Made by a program: the position numbers and the translations under genes. DNA of 32,380 nt, taken from Plantactinospora alkalitolerans. GTDB lineage: Bacteria > Actinomycetota > Actinomycetes > Mycobacteriales > Micromonosporaceae. Within the stretch, counting starts at the first letter, position 1. Every line of letters begins with the position of its first letter. Where the stretch lies: the NCBI RefSeq assembly GCF_015690345.1, contig NZ_JADPUN010000264.1:1-32380 (forward strand), written 5' to 3'. Below the pieces are notes generated by a model, which was not told the DNA's origin, did no database searches, and saw only the letters and a program-made list of their open reading frames with translations. Positions 8,550-16,872 of this stretch are shown here, one piece after another.

Positions 8550-9236
8550 TCAGTCGTCGGGTGCCAGCAGGCCGGCGAGGATCCGGGACAGGGTCTCCTC
8601 GAAGCGCTCCGCCGGTGCGGCCGTCGCCGGGAAGGCGCCGCCCAGCACCGCCGCCACCTGCGGATGTCCGCCCGCCGCGACCGCGTGGGCGAGGTAGGCG
8701 CCCTGCCGCTGCCGGGTGCCCGCGGTGGCGCCGAGTTCGTTGAGGGCGAATGCGGCGGTGACGGTGTTCAGTACGGCGAACGCCTCCATCTTGCGCGCCG
8801 CGGCCGCCGGGTGCCCCGCGAGCAGCGTCAGGACGTGTTCGAGCAGGTCCACGCCGTGCGGGCCGAGGGTGGGGCGGGTGAGCACCAGTTCGGGCAGCCA
8901 GGGGTGCCGAAGCATGATCGCCCGCCCCTGCCGGGCCACCTCCAGCAGGCCGGTCACCCACGGGCCGTCCGGCGCCGGCAGGTCGTAGCCGGCCGCGGCC
9001 TCGTCGGCCATCAGGTCGAGCAGGTCGTCCCGACCGGTGACGTACCGGTAGAGCGACGCCGCTCCGGTGCCCAACCGCGCGGCGACGCGGCGCATGGTGA
9101 CGGCCGCCAGACCTTCCCCGTCGGCCAGTGCGACCGCCGCGGCGGTCACCTCGGCCCGGGAACGCTCCGCCGGCCGGCCCACACCGGCTCGACGTTCCCG
9201 GAGCCATACCGGGAGCACCGGTTCCGCTGCGTCCAT
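8550..9236 (-). CDS. TetR/AcrR family transcriptional regulator
   Basis: This 228-residue protein has an N-terminal HTH (LAAVTMRRVAARLGTGAASL followed by YRYVTGRDDLLDLM, about residues 44-77) and a long C-terminal ligand domain of the TetR_C type with a conserved HPWLPEL segment. ATG 9236 follows GGGAGGG. It is divergent from an alpha/beta hydrolase gene, and the gap holds an inverted repeat, so the simplest model is that it represses the hydrolase and itself. The inducer is unknown. It is only distantly related to the TetR protein at 7907; the two do not look like a recent duplication. Confidence 0.9.
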   Translation of the reverse strand: MDAAEPVLPVWLRERRAGVGRPAERSRAEVTAAAVALADGEGLAAVTMRRVAARLGTGAASLYRYVTGRDDLLDLMADEAAAGYDLPAPDGPWVTGLLEVARQGRAIMLRHPWLPELVLTRPTLGPHGVDLLEHVLTLLAGHPAAAARKMEAFAVLNTVTAAFALNELGATAGTRQRQGAYLAHAVAAGGHPQVAAVLGGAFPATAAPAERFEETLSRILAGLLAPDD

Positions 9237-9247
9237 CCATTCCCTCC

Positions 9248-9272
9248 CGTTGGTCGGCTCACCGTACCAACG
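9248..9272. promoter_or_regulatory. Inverted repeat between TetR and hydrolase genes, candidate operator
   Basis: CGTTGGT, 11 bases, then ACCAACG gives perfect 7-bp arms. It lies just upstream of TATCGT (9277-9282), a possible -10 box for the hydrolase gene. Confidence 0.45.
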
Positions 9273-9328
9273 CTGCTATCGTTATTTGCGAACACCGTTC
9301 TCGAAGTCGCTGCCGTACGGAGGTTGGA

Positions 9329-10219
9329 ATGGCCAGGACGCCCCGGAACGCACGCAACGGCGACGTGACCCTCGCGGTCGACGAACTCGGCGGCGCTGGC
9401 GGGAAGCCGCTGCTGCTGGTCATGGGCCTCGGAGTCTCGCGGTACTGGTGGCCCGACGGCCTGGTGGAGGCCCTGGTCGACGCCGGGTTCCACGTGGCGG
9501 CCTTCGACGGCCGGGACGCCGGAGGCTCCACGCGCTTCGACGACGTACCGGCCGACAACCCGCTCATCTCGCTGCTGCGGCGACGGTCGCCGGCCTACAC
9601 CGCCGAGGACATGGCCGACGACACCGTCGCGGTGCTCGACGCCCTCGGTTGGCAGCGCGCCCACCTCTTCGGCATCTCGCAGGGCGGCCTGGTGGCCCAA
9701 CGCACCGCGCTGCGCCATCCGGAGCGGGTACGCACCCTGACCTCCTTCGCCGCCGTACCGAGCGACGCCGGAGGCGCGGCCGTGCTGCGGTACGTCCGAC
9801 TGCCCTTCCTGGCCCGCCTGGCGCGCTTCCGGTTCCCCGCCGGCCGGGAGGGCGACGTGGCGGCCGGGCTGGCCCTGGCGCAGGCGATCGCCGCTCCCGG
9901 GTACCCCTTCGACGAGCAGGACACCCGGATCCGGGTGGAACGCGAACTCGACGCCGGACTGCCCAGCGGAGTCCGGGACACCCGGGCACAGGCCCGGCAG
10001 ACCGGCGCCTCCTGGCACGGCCCACGGCTGCGGGAACTCCGGGTACCAACCCTCGTCCTGCACGGCGAGCACGATCCGCTGCTCCGCCGGTCCGCCGGCC
10101 GACAGATCACCAAGGCGGTGCCTGGCGCCCGGTACGTGGAACTGCCCGGCACCGGCCACGACCTGCCCCGAGCCGTCTGGCCAACGGTGGTACGGGAGAT
10201 CCACGCCCTGGCAGAGTGA
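9329..10219 (+). CDS. Alpha/beta hydrolase
   Basis: This 296-residue protein has the alpha/beta-hydrolase fold. The oxyanion region is LLLVMGLGVSRYWWP, the nucleophile elbow GISQGG has Ser117, the acid Asp249 is in LHGEHDPLL, and the base His277 is in GTGHDLP. Its overall type resembles aclacinomycin methylesterase (RdmC)-like esterases, but the substrate is not predictable. ATG 9329 is chosen because GGAGG lies five bases upstream and the fold begins directly after it; the same frame is open from 9128 but overlaps the divergent TetR gene. It is likely controlled by the TetR at 8550-9236. Confidence 0.88.
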   Translation: MARTPRNARNGDVTLAVDELGGAGGKPLLLVMGLGVSRYWWPDGLVEALVDAGFHVAAFDGRDAGGSTRFDDVPADNPLISLLRRRSPAYTAEDMADDTVAVLDALGWQRAHLFGISQGGLVAQRTALRHPERVRTLTSFAAVPSDAGGAAVLRYVRLPFLARLARFRFPAGREGDVAAGLALAQAIAAPGYPFDEQDTRIRVERELDAGLPSGVRDTRAQARQTGASWHGPRLRELRVPTLVLHGEHDPLLRRSAGRQITKAVPGARYVELPGTGHDLPRAVWPTVVREIHALAE

Positions 10220-10271
10220 TCCACTCCCGAGGCCGAGCACCGGTTCCCGCGGCCCGCCCCGGACCAACCGT

Positions 10272-10518
10272 TCCGACCCGGGGTGCGCAGTCCGACCGCC
10301 TGTGCGATCCGGTCGGCCGGACCACCGGCGGCGGCGGCGAGCCAGACCATCAGCCGCGTCGCGATGATCGCATGTGCGTACCCCGGCGGCGGCATAACCG
10401 AGAGAACTCCCTCGGGGCTGATCTCGTACCGGTGGTGCTCGTCGGCGGCCATCATCGCGGTCGGGTCATCGAGCGTCACGACCGGGGGCATGTGCCTGCC
10501 GACAGCCTCGGAGCTCAT
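10272..10518 (-). pseudogene. Truncated Uma2-family gene (N-terminal remnant)
   Basis: From ATG 10518 the minus strand encodes a Uma2 N-terminal half: HRYEISPEGVLSVMPPP, then YAHAIIATRLMVWLAAAAG and ADRIAQAVGLRTPG. After about 80 residues the similarity stops. The frame then runs into sequence antisense to the hydrolase gene without the expected catalytic region (IPD...V and the later EV...K part). About 100 C-terminal residues are missing, most simply by a deletion that joined this gene to the hydrolase end. It is probably non-functional. It is the second damaged Uma2 gene in the window. Confidence 0.65.
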
Positions 10519-10530
10519 GCCCGCAACGTA

Positions 10531-10567
10531 CCGAAGCCGGCCGGGACAGCGCCCCGGCCGGCTTCGG
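10531..10567 (-). terminator. Strong hairpin terminator of the ABC-transporter operon
   Basis: CCGAAGCCGGCCGGG pairs perfectly with CCCGGCCGGCTTCGG (15 bp) around a 7-base loop, 16 bp after the stop of the second ABC gene. It may also block reading in the other direction. Confidence 0.8.
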
Positions 10568-10582
10568 CTCGTCCGTCGTCCG

Positions 10583-12718
10583 TCACCCCCGCTGTCGGGG
10601 CGCTCCGGCGGGTACGCCGCCCGGCCCGGCCACCACGGCCGGTTCCACGTCGACCGCCGGCTGCGAGAACTGCGCGTGGTAGAGCCGGTGGTACGCCCCC
10701 TCGGCGGCCAGCAGCTCGTCGTGGGTGCCCTGCTCGACGATCCGGCCGCTCTCCATCACCAGGATCAGGTCGGCGTCCCGGATGGTCGACAGCCGGTGCG
10801 CGATCACGAAGCTGGTCCGGTCCTCCCGAAGTGCGGCCATCGCCCGCTGCAACAGCACCTCGGTACGGGTGTCCACCGAACTCGTCGCCTCGTCCAGGAT
10901 CAGCAGCGACGGGTCGGACAGGAACGCCCGGGCGATGGTGATGAGCTGCTTCTCGCCCGCGCTGACGTTGTTGCCCTCCTCGTCGATGACGGTGTCGTAG
11001 CCGTCCGGCAGGCTCTGGACGAACCGGTCGACGAAGGTCGCCTTCGCCGCCGCGACGATCTGCTCCTCGCTCGCCTCCGGGTTGCCGTACGCGATGTTGT
11101 CCCGGATCGTGCCGCCGAACAGCCAGGTGTCCTGGAGCACCATGCCGATCTCGCCGCGCAGGGTGTCCCGGCGCAACTGGGTGAGGTCGACACCGTCCAG
11201 GGTGATGCGTCCGGCGTCGAGCTCGTAGAACCGCATGATCAGGTTGACCAGGGTGGTCTTGCCGGCGCCGGTCGGCCCGACGATCGCCACCGTGTGTCCG
11301 GGCTCGGCCACCAGGGACAGGTCGTCGATCAGCGGCTTTTCCGGCTCGTACCGGAAGGAGACGTGCTCGAACTCGACCCGGCCGTGCCGGTCGGTGAGCC
11401 GGGCCGGCGCGGCCGGGTCCGAGCTCTGCTCCCGCGCGTCCAGTACGTCGAAGACCCGTTCCGCCGAGGCGACCCCGGACTGCAGCAGGTTCGCCATCGA
11501 CGCGACCTGGGTGAGCGGCTGGGTGAACTGCCGGGAGTACTGGATGAACGCCTGGACGTCGCCGAGCGTCATCGCCCCGGAGGCGACCCGCAGGCCGCCG
11601 ATCACCGCGATCACCACATAGCTCAGGTTCCCGATGAACATCATCGACGGCATGATGATGCCCGAGACGAACTGCGCCCCGAAGCTCGCCTTGAACAGCT
11701 CGTCGTTCTTGGTGCCGAAGGCCGCCTCGACCTCGCGGTGCCGGCCGAAGACCTTGACCAGCTCGTGCCCGGTGAACGCCTCCTCGATCTGGCCGTTCAA
11801 CGCTCCGGTGTGCTGCCACTGCGCGATGAACTGCTTCTGTGACCGCGTCGCGATCTGCTTCGTCACCAGCACCGACAGTGGCACGGCGACCAGGGCGACG
11901 AGGGCGAGCAGCGGCGAGATCACGAACATCATCACGACCACGCCGACGACGGTGAGCAGCGAGGTGAGGAGCTGACTCAACGTCTGTTGCAGGCTCTGCG
12001 AGATGTTGTCGATGTCGTTGGTGACCCGGCTGAGCAGTTCGCCCCTGGGCTGGCCGTCGAAGTACGGCAGCGGCAGCCGGTTGAGCTTGTCCTCGACGTC
12101 GGCCCGCAACTGCCGGACGGTGTTCTGCACGGCACCGTTCAGGATGTACCCCTGCAACCAGCCGAGCAGGCTGGCGGCGAGGAACAGGCACATCGCCAGC
12201 AGCAGGACCTGGCCGAGCCGGCCGAAGTCGATGCCGACGCCCGGCAGGACGTCCATCTTCTCCAGCATGTCGGCGAAACTGCCGTTGCCGGCCGCGCGGG
12301 CGTTGTCGGCGGCCTGCTGGGCGGTCACCCCGGCCGGCAACTGTTTGCCGATCAACCCGGAGAAGATCAGGTCGGTGGCGTGCCCGAGGATCTTCGGCCC
12401 GATGACGGAGAATGCCACGCTGACGATCGCCAGCAGGATGACCGCGACCAGGTGTACGCGCTGCGGCCGGAGCCGGCCCATCAACCGCCGGGCCGACGGG
12501 CCGAAGTTCATCGACTTCTCGGTCGGCATCCCGACGTTCCCCCAGGGCGGGCCGCCCCGGGGGCCGCCGGACGGCAGCCGTGCCGGAGTTGTCCGGGCCG
12601 TCTTCTGGTTCATCTCCGCACTCCGGGTCTGCTCGTCCGCCGGCTGGTCGTCGGCGCCGGTGTTCCGTCCGTTCATGCCGGTCCTCTGTCCGTCCATCCC
12701 GGTGTTCCGCTCGCTCAT
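10583..12718 (-). CDS. ABC exporter half-transporter, consensus-site subunit
   Basis: This 711-residue protein has a membrane domain of six predicted helices (about 85-415) and an ATPase domain. Walker A is GPTGAGKTT at 481-489, Walker B ends LLILDE with Asp609 and catalytic Glu610, and the switch His641 is in IAHRLST. The signature is VSAGEKQ instead of LSGGQ. It pairs with the product of the preceding gene; together the motifs fit BmrCD/LmrCD-like heterodimeric multidrug exporters, though the substrate is unknown. The ATG overlaps the upstream stop as ATGA, so translation is coupled. The N-terminus carries three 7-residue repeats and a long polar tail before the first helix. The TetR upstream is the likely regulator. 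Confidence 0.9.
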   Translation of the reverse strand: MSERNTGMDGQRTGMNGRNTGADDQPADEQTRSAEMNQKTARTTPARLPSGGPRGGPPWGNVGMPTEKSMNFGPSARRLMGRLRPQRVHLVAVILLAIVSVAFSVIGPKILGHATDLIFSGLIGKQLPAGVTAQQAADNARAAGNGSFADMLEKMDVLPGVGIDFGRLGQVLLLAMCLFLAASLLGWLQGYILNGAVQNTVRQLRADVEDKLNRLPLPYFDGQPRGELLSRVTNDIDNISQSLQQTLSQLLTSLLTVVGVVVMMFVISPLLALVALVAVPLSVLVTKQIATRSQKQFIAQWQHTGALNGQIEEAFTGHELVKVFGRHREVEAAFGTKNDELFKASFGAQFVSGIIMPSMMFIGNLSYVVIAVIGGLRVASGAMTLGDVQAFIQYSRQFTQPLTQVASMANLLQSGVASAERVFDVLDAREQSSDPAAPARLTDRHGRVEFEHVSFRYEPEKPLIDDLSLVAEPGHTVAIVGPTGAGKTTLVNLIMRFYELDAGRITLDGVDLTQLRRDTLRGEIGMVLQDTWLFGGTIRDNIAYGNPEASEEQIVAAAKATFVDRFVQSLPDGYDTVIDEEGNNVSAGEKQLITIARAFLSDPSLLILDEATSSVDTRTEVLLQRAMAALREDRTSFVIAHRLSTIRDADLILVMESGRIVEQGTHDELLAAEGAYHRLYHAQFSQPAVDVEPAVVAGPGGVPAGAPRQRG
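12656..12718 (-). repeat. Three tandem 21-bp repeats encoding the N-terminus of the ABC subunit
   Basis: The first 21 codons are three 7-residue units: [14 protein letters not shown] and MNGRNTG. Each begins with ATG, and the first ATG overlaps the stop codon of the upstream gene. The DNA repeats are imperfect. Confidence 0.75.
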
Positions 12719-14448
12719 GACCGCACCGCCACGGTCAACTGGGACTCGACGATCTCGGCGTACGTCGTACAACTCTCCAGAAGTTCCTCGTGCCGTCCGG
12801 CACCGACGATCGACCCGTTCTCCAGCACGATGATCTGGTCGGCGTCGATGATCGTGGAGACCCGCTGAGCCACGATCACCACTGCGGCGTCGGCCGTGAC
12901 CGGGCGCAGCGCCGCCCGCAGCCGGGCGTCGGTGCCGAGGTCGAGCGCCGAGAACGAGTCGTCGAAGAGGTAGATCTCCGGTTTGCGTACCAGGGCACGG
13001 GCGATCGCGAGCCGCTGCCGCTGTCCACCGGACAGGTTCGTTCCGCCCTGTGCCACCGGAGCGTCCAGCCCTTCCGGCAGCGCCTCGACGAAGTCCCGGG
13101 CCTGGGCGATCTCCAGGCTGGTCCAGAGTTCCTCGTCGGTCGCGTCCGGCTTTCCGTACCGAAGGTTGCTGGCCACTGTTCCGGTGAAGAGGTACGGCCG
13201 CTGCGGTACCAGGCCGATCCGCTCCCAGAGCAGGTCCGCGTCGAGTTCCCGGACGTCGACGCCGTCGACCAGCACCGCACCGCCGGTGACGTCGAAGAGC
13301 CTGGGCACCAGCCCCAACAGGGTGGTCTTGCCCGCGCCGGTGCTGCCGATGATCGCGGTCGTCTCCCCGGCCCGGGCCCGGAACGAGATGTCCCGGAGCA
13401 CCGGCGCCGCCGCGCCCGGGTACTGGAACCGGACGTCCCGCAGTTCCAGGTCACCGTGGGCCTGTACCTCGGTCACCGGTCGCGGGGCCGGCACGACGGA
13501 GGAACTGGTGTCGAGCACCTCGGTGATCCGCTCGGCGCAGACCGCCGCCCTCGGCACCATGATCAGCATGAAGGTCGCCATCATGACGGACATCAGGATG
13601 AACATCAGGTAGGTCAGGAAGGCGGTCAGCGCACCGATCTGGATCTGTCCGGAGTCGATCCGGGAGGCACCGAACCAGAGCACCGCGACGCTGGACGCGT
13701 TGAGCACCAGCATCACGATCGGGAAGACCAACGCCATCAGCCGGCCGACCTGGAGCGCGGTGGCGGTCAGGTCGCCGTTCGCCGCGTCGAACCGCCGGGT
13801 CTCGTACGGTTCCCGGACGAACGCCCGGACCACCCGGATGCCGGTGATCTGCTCCCGCAGTACCCGGTTCACGGTGTCGATGCGGGTCTGCATCAGCCGG
13901 AACTGCGGCACCATCCGGCGGATCACCAGGCCGATGGCCAGCACCAGCACCGGTACGCAGACCAGCATCAGCCAGGAGAGACCGACGTCCTCCCGGAGCG
14001 CCATGATCACGCCGCCGAGCAGGGTGATCGGGGCCGCGACGAGCATCGTGCAGGTCACCACGACGAGCATCTGCACCTGCTGGACGTCGTTGGTGTTGCG
14101 GGTGATCAGCGAGGGCGCACCGAACTGGCCGACCTCACGGGCGGAGAACCCCATCACCCGGTGGAAGATCGCGGCCCGTAGGTCGCGGCCGAAGCTCATC
14201 GCGGTCCGCGCGCCGAAGAAGACGGCGGCGATCGAGCAGACGATCTGCACCCCGCTGATCAACAGCATCCAGCCGCCGGTGCTGACGATGTAGCCGGTGT
14301 CGCCTCGGGCGATGCCGTTGTCGATGATGTCGGCGTTGAGGCTCGGCAGGTAGAGCGAGGCCATGGTGCCGACGAGTTGCAGCAGTACCACGGCGGTGAG
14401 CGGTCGGGCGTACGGCCGCAGATAGCCGCGTAGTAGTCGCATCAGCAT
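12715..14448 (-). CDS. ABC exporter half-transporter, degenerate-site subunit
   Basis: This 577-residue protein has six predicted membrane helices (about 15-300) and an ATPase domain. Walker A is GSTGAGKTT at 368-376 and the signature is a canonical LSGGQ at 472-476. Walker B reads YLFDD, placing Asp497 where the catalytic Glu normally sits, and the switch histidine is replaced by Gln528 (VAQRVST). These changes mark a degenerate catalytic site, as in one subunit of heterodimeric exporters. The canonical signature here would complete the active site on the partner. ATG 14448 has a GGGGGA run six bases upstream. The stop overlaps the partner's start by four bases. Confidence 0.9.
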   Translation of the reverse strand: MLMRLLRGYLRPYARPLTAVVLLQLVGTMASLYLPSLNADIIDNGIARGDTGYIVSTGGWMLLISGVQIVCSIAAVFFGARTAMSFGRDLRAAIFHRVMGFSAREVGQFGAPSLITRNTNDVQQVQMLVVVTCTMLVAAPITLLGGVIMALREDVGLSWLMLVCVPVLVLAIGLVIRRMVPQFRLMQTRIDTVNRVLREQITGIRVVRAFVREPYETRRFDAANGDLTATALQVGRLMALVFPIVMLVLNASSVAVLWFGASRIDSGQIQIGALTAFLTYLMFILMSVMMATFMLIMVPRAAVCAERITEVLDTSSSVVPAPRPVTEVQAHGDLELRDVRFQYPGAAAPVLRDISFRARAGETTAIIGSTGAGKTTLLGLVPRLFDVTGGAVLVDGVDVRELDADLLWERIGLVPQRPYLFTGTVASNLRYGKPDATDEELWTSLEIAQARDFVEALPEGLDAPVAQGGTNLSGGQRQRLAIARALVRKPEIYLFDDSFSALDLGTDARLRAALRPVTADAAVVIVAQRVSTIIDADQIIVLENGSIVGAGRHEELLESCTTYAEIVESQLTVAVRS

Positions 14449-14482
14449 CGGTGGTCCCCCGTATCGAATGCGCGGTTGACGA

Positions 14483-15145
14483 TCATGGCTGCTCCGGGTG
14501 GTGTCGACGCACGCCGTCGAGCAGCAGGGCAACGATCTTCTCCGGAGCCAGCGGTTGCCCCTCGGTTATCAGTGGATGGGAACCCGAGAAGAGGATGAGC
14601 TGCAGCAGCCGGGCCACCTCCTCTACCGGGTGGCGGAACTGGTCCTGGTCCGGCCGCAGCAGGTCGGCGGTCAGTTCCAGGATCTGCTCCCTCGGCGCCC
14701 GAAGCTTGGCGCGGTACTCCTCGTGGTCCTTCGGCACCGGCGGCGAGTGCACACCGATCGCGATCAGCAGGTTGATCACACCGATCAGGCGTCGTTGCAT
14801 GACACCGACCGCCTCGATGAGGCGCTCGCGCAGCGGCTGCGACCGGTCCACGGCCGCCAACTCGGCCAGCGGCTCGACGGGATCGAGCGCGGTCCGAACG
14901 GCCGCCTGGATCAACGAGTCCTTGTCCGGGAAGACGCGGAAGATGGTGCCCTCGGCGACCCCGGCCGCCTCGGCGATCTGCCGGGTGCTGACCTTCATCC
15001 CGTACTCGCTCACCAGTGGCAGCGTGGCGGCGATCAGCGCCGCCCGGCGTTCGTCCGGCGGCAGTGGCCGGGCCCGCTTGGCGGGGCACTGTGCCGGCCC
15101 GCCCTCCGGGGGATCCGCCGCGCCGCTGTTGCGCTGTGCTGTCAC
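14483..15145 (-). CDS. TetR/AcrR family regulator of the ABC exporter operon
   Basis: This 220-residue protein has a typical TetR HTH (VSTRQIAEAAGVAEGTIFRV, then FPDKDSLIQAAV, about residues 52-83). A helical ligand domain ends FSGSHPLITEGQPLAPEKIV. The first 30 residues are polar and probably disordered. It lies upstream of and on the same strand as the two ABC genes (34-bp gap), so it is probably the first gene of the operon and an autorepressor relieved by an exporter substrate. The operator at 15162-15176 lies just upstream of its -10 box. GTG 15145 sits eight bases after TACAGT, suggesting a leaderless mRNA; no Shine-Dalgarno sequence is present. Confidence 0.9.
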   Translation of the reverse strand: MTAQRNSGAADPPEGGPAQCPAKRARPLPPDERRAALIAATLPLVSEYGMKVSTRQIAEAAGVAEGTIFRVFPDKDSLIQAAVRTALDPVEPLAELAAVDRSQPLRERLIEAVGVMQRRLIGVINLLIAIGVHSPPVPKDHEEYRAKLRAPREQILELTADLLRPDQDQFRHPVEEVARLLQLILFSGSHPLITEGQPLAPEKIVALLLDGVRRHHPEQP

Positions 15146-15153
15146 GGGGAGGA

Positions 15154-15159
15154 ACTGTA
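15154..15159 (-). promoter_or_regulatory. -10 box of the TetR-ABC operon
   Basis: On the minus strand TACAGT is followed by eight bases and the GTG start at 15145. The palindromic operator lies immediately upstream, where it would block RNA polymerase. Confidence 0.55.
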
Positions 15160-15161
15160 AC

Positions 15162-15176
15162 TGAGTGAGTCACTCA
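15162..15176. promoter_or_regulatory. TetR operator of the ABC exporter operon
   Basis: TGAGTGA, G, TCACTCA is a perfect 15-bp palindrome. A further CTCA on the right extends the repeat to 15180. It sits between the -10 and -35 positions of the operon promoter. Confidence 0.8.
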
Positions 15177-15306
15177 CTCACCACTGATTTTCGGCCTGTC
15201 GTCCAGTCGGAAACGTGACCCCGGCAACAGCCCGAACGAGGCCGTCGCCCACCGGGCCGATCTTCTGGATCTTCCGCCCGCCCCGGACGGCGGTGCGCAT
15301 CCCCCA

Positions 15307-15318
15307 CCCGACGTCGGG
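15307..15318. promoter_or_regulatory. Perfect 12-bp palindrome in the murD promoter region
   Basis: CCCGACGTCGGG lies where a -35 box would be for TAGAGT at 15329. It may be a regulator site; no regulator can be named. Confidence 0.35.
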
Positions 15319-15328
15319 CCGCCCCGAC

Positions 15329-15334
15329 TAGAGT
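15329..15334 (+). promoter_or_regulatory. Likely -10 box of the MurD-family gene
   Basis: TAGAGT predicts transcription from about 15341, giving a 5' UTR of about 67 nt. A small hairpin (GCGCGT/ACGCGC, 15339-15356) lies at its very start. Confidence 0.4.
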
Positions 15335-15407
15335 TTGGGCGCGTACCAGAACGCGCATGATCGCCACTGCGGACCGCGGGCGATCCGCGGGTGAAGGAGT
15401 TTCTCGG

Positions 15408-16787
15408 GTGCAGTTGACGGAATTGCGTGGTCGGCGTGTCGCGGTCTGGGGCACCGGCCGGGAGGGCGTCGCGGCGGTCAACGCGATCGCTCCGGTCGGA
15501 CCGGCCGACCTCGTCGCGGTGATGGACCGGGAGACCTACGCCGCCAACCCCTGGACCGGACGGCTCGCCGAGGCGGCTCCCCTGCACACCGGACCCGCCG
15601 CCCTGGAGGCCCTGCTCCGGGCGGATGTGGTGGTCCGGTCCCCGGTGATCGGCGAGACCCACCCCTGGGTCGTACGCCTACGCCAGCAGGGCGTGCCGAT
15701 CACCAGCGGCACCGCGCTGTGGATGGCCGAACACGCCGCCGCGACGATCGGAGTCACCGGCAGCAAGGGCAAGAGCACCACCACCAACCTGATCAGCCAC
15801 CTACTCGCCGGAGTCGGCCGACCCAACGCGATCGGCGGCAACATCGGCGTACCCGTGCTCGACCTGCCCCCCGCCGACCGGTACGTGCTGGAACTCTCCA
15901 TGTACCAGTGCGCCGACCTGACCGACTCACCCGAGGTGGCGGTGCTCACCTCGCTGGTGCCGGAACACCTCGACTGGGCCGGCGGAGAGGCGGAGTACTA
16001 CCGCCACAAGCTCAACATCGTCGAGCACGGGCCACGGCAGGTGGTGTTCAACGCGCACGACGAGCGGCTCCGCGCCGAACTGACGGCTCGGGCCGGGCTG
16101 CCGCTGGTGCCCGCCGGATCGGGCGCCGGTCCCGAGGGCGGAATCCACGCGGCCACCGGCCCGGACGGCGCCCGCTGGCTGTACGTCGACGACCAGCCGC
16201 TCTTTCCGCGTACCGCCCTGGCGTTGGTGGGGCGGCACAACGAGTGGAATCTCTGTGTCGCGCTCGCCGCGCTGCGGGCGGTCGGCGTCGACTGCGTGGC
16301 CGAGCGGGAGCGCCTCGCCGCCGCGCTGGCCACCCTCCCGGCGTTGGAGCACCGGCTCACCCCGATCGAGGACCCGTCCGGCATCACCTTCGTCGACGAC
16401 TCGTTGTCGACCATCCCGCAGTCGGCGATCCACGCCATCGAGGCGTACGCGACCCGCCCGTTGACGGTCATCGTCGGCGGCGAGGACCGGGGGGTGGACT
16501 ACGCACCGCTGCGCGACTTCCTCGCCGAACAGGGAGTCACCCTGACGATGATCGGCATCCCGGACAGCGGGCCCCGGATCCTGGACGTGGTCAAGGACGT
16601 CGCCACCGTCACCACCCTGACCGCCGACGACCTGGTCGAGGCCGTTCGGCTCGGCCGGGAGCGTACCCCCGCCGGTGGGGTGGTGCTGCTCTCTCCGGCC
16701 GCGCCCAGCTACGGCCGGTTCGACAACTACGCGCACCGGTCCCGGGTCTTCCGGCAGGCGATCCAGGACAGCGCCGAGTCCGGGTGA
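15408..16787 (+). CDS. murD: MurD-family UDP-MurNAc-L-alanine:glutamate ligase, possibly the L-glutamate (MurD2) type
   Basis: This 459-residue cytoplasmic Mur ligase adds glutamate to UDP-MurNAc-L-Ala in peptidoglycan synthesis. The N-terminal domain has VAVWGTGREG (11-20), the P-loop is GVTGSKGKSTT (115-125), then ELSMYQ (162-167), PEHLDW and the Lys201 region (YYRHKLNI), GRHNEWN (275-281) and a C-terminal LLSPAAPSYGRFDNY. Ordinary MurD has DSKATN near residue 332, contacting D-Glu; here it reads DSLSTIP. That change, the WGTGREG opening and the isolation from a dcw cluster recall MurD2, which adds L-Glu before MurL epimerises it. No murL is in the window, so this is inference. GTG 15408 has AAGGAG eight bases upstream; the frame is open from 15357. 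Confidence 0.85.
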   Translation: MQLTELRGRRVAVWGTGREGVAAVNAIAPVGPADLVAVMDRETYAANPWTGRLAEAAPLHTGPAALEALLRADVVVRSPVIGETHPWVVRLRQQGVPITSGTALWMAEHAAATIGVTGSKGKSTTTNLISHLLAGVGRPNAIGGNIGVPVLDLPPADRYVLELSMYQCADLTDSPEVAVLTSLVPEHLDWAGGEAEYYRHKLNIVEHGPRQVVFNAHDERLRAELTARAGLPLVPAGSGAGPEGGIHAATGPDGARWLYVDDQPLFPRTALALVGRHNEWNLCVALAALRAVGVDCVAERERLAAALATLPALEHRLTPIEDPSGITFVDDSLSTIPQSAIHAIEAYATRPLTVIVGGEDRGVDYAPLRDFLAEQGVTLTMIGIPDSGPRILDVVKDVATVTTLTADDLVEAVRLGRERTPAGGVVLLSPAAPSYGRFDNYAHRSRVFRQAIQDSAESG

Positions 16788-16820
16788 CCGGGCGCGGTCC
16801 CGCTCCCGGCCGCGCCGAAC

Positions 16821-16853
16821 GCGGGGGGCCGGTCCACCGACCGAGCCCCCCGC
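16821..16853. terminator. Bidirectional hairpin between the murD and CWB2 genes
   Basis: GCGGGGGGC plus GGTC pair with GACC plus GCCCCCCGC, with small internal bulges and a 4-base loop. It lies between two convergent genes and can serve both. There is no U-run. Confidence 0.7.
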
Positions 16854-16872
16854 ACCCGCACCGGGCGTACCG

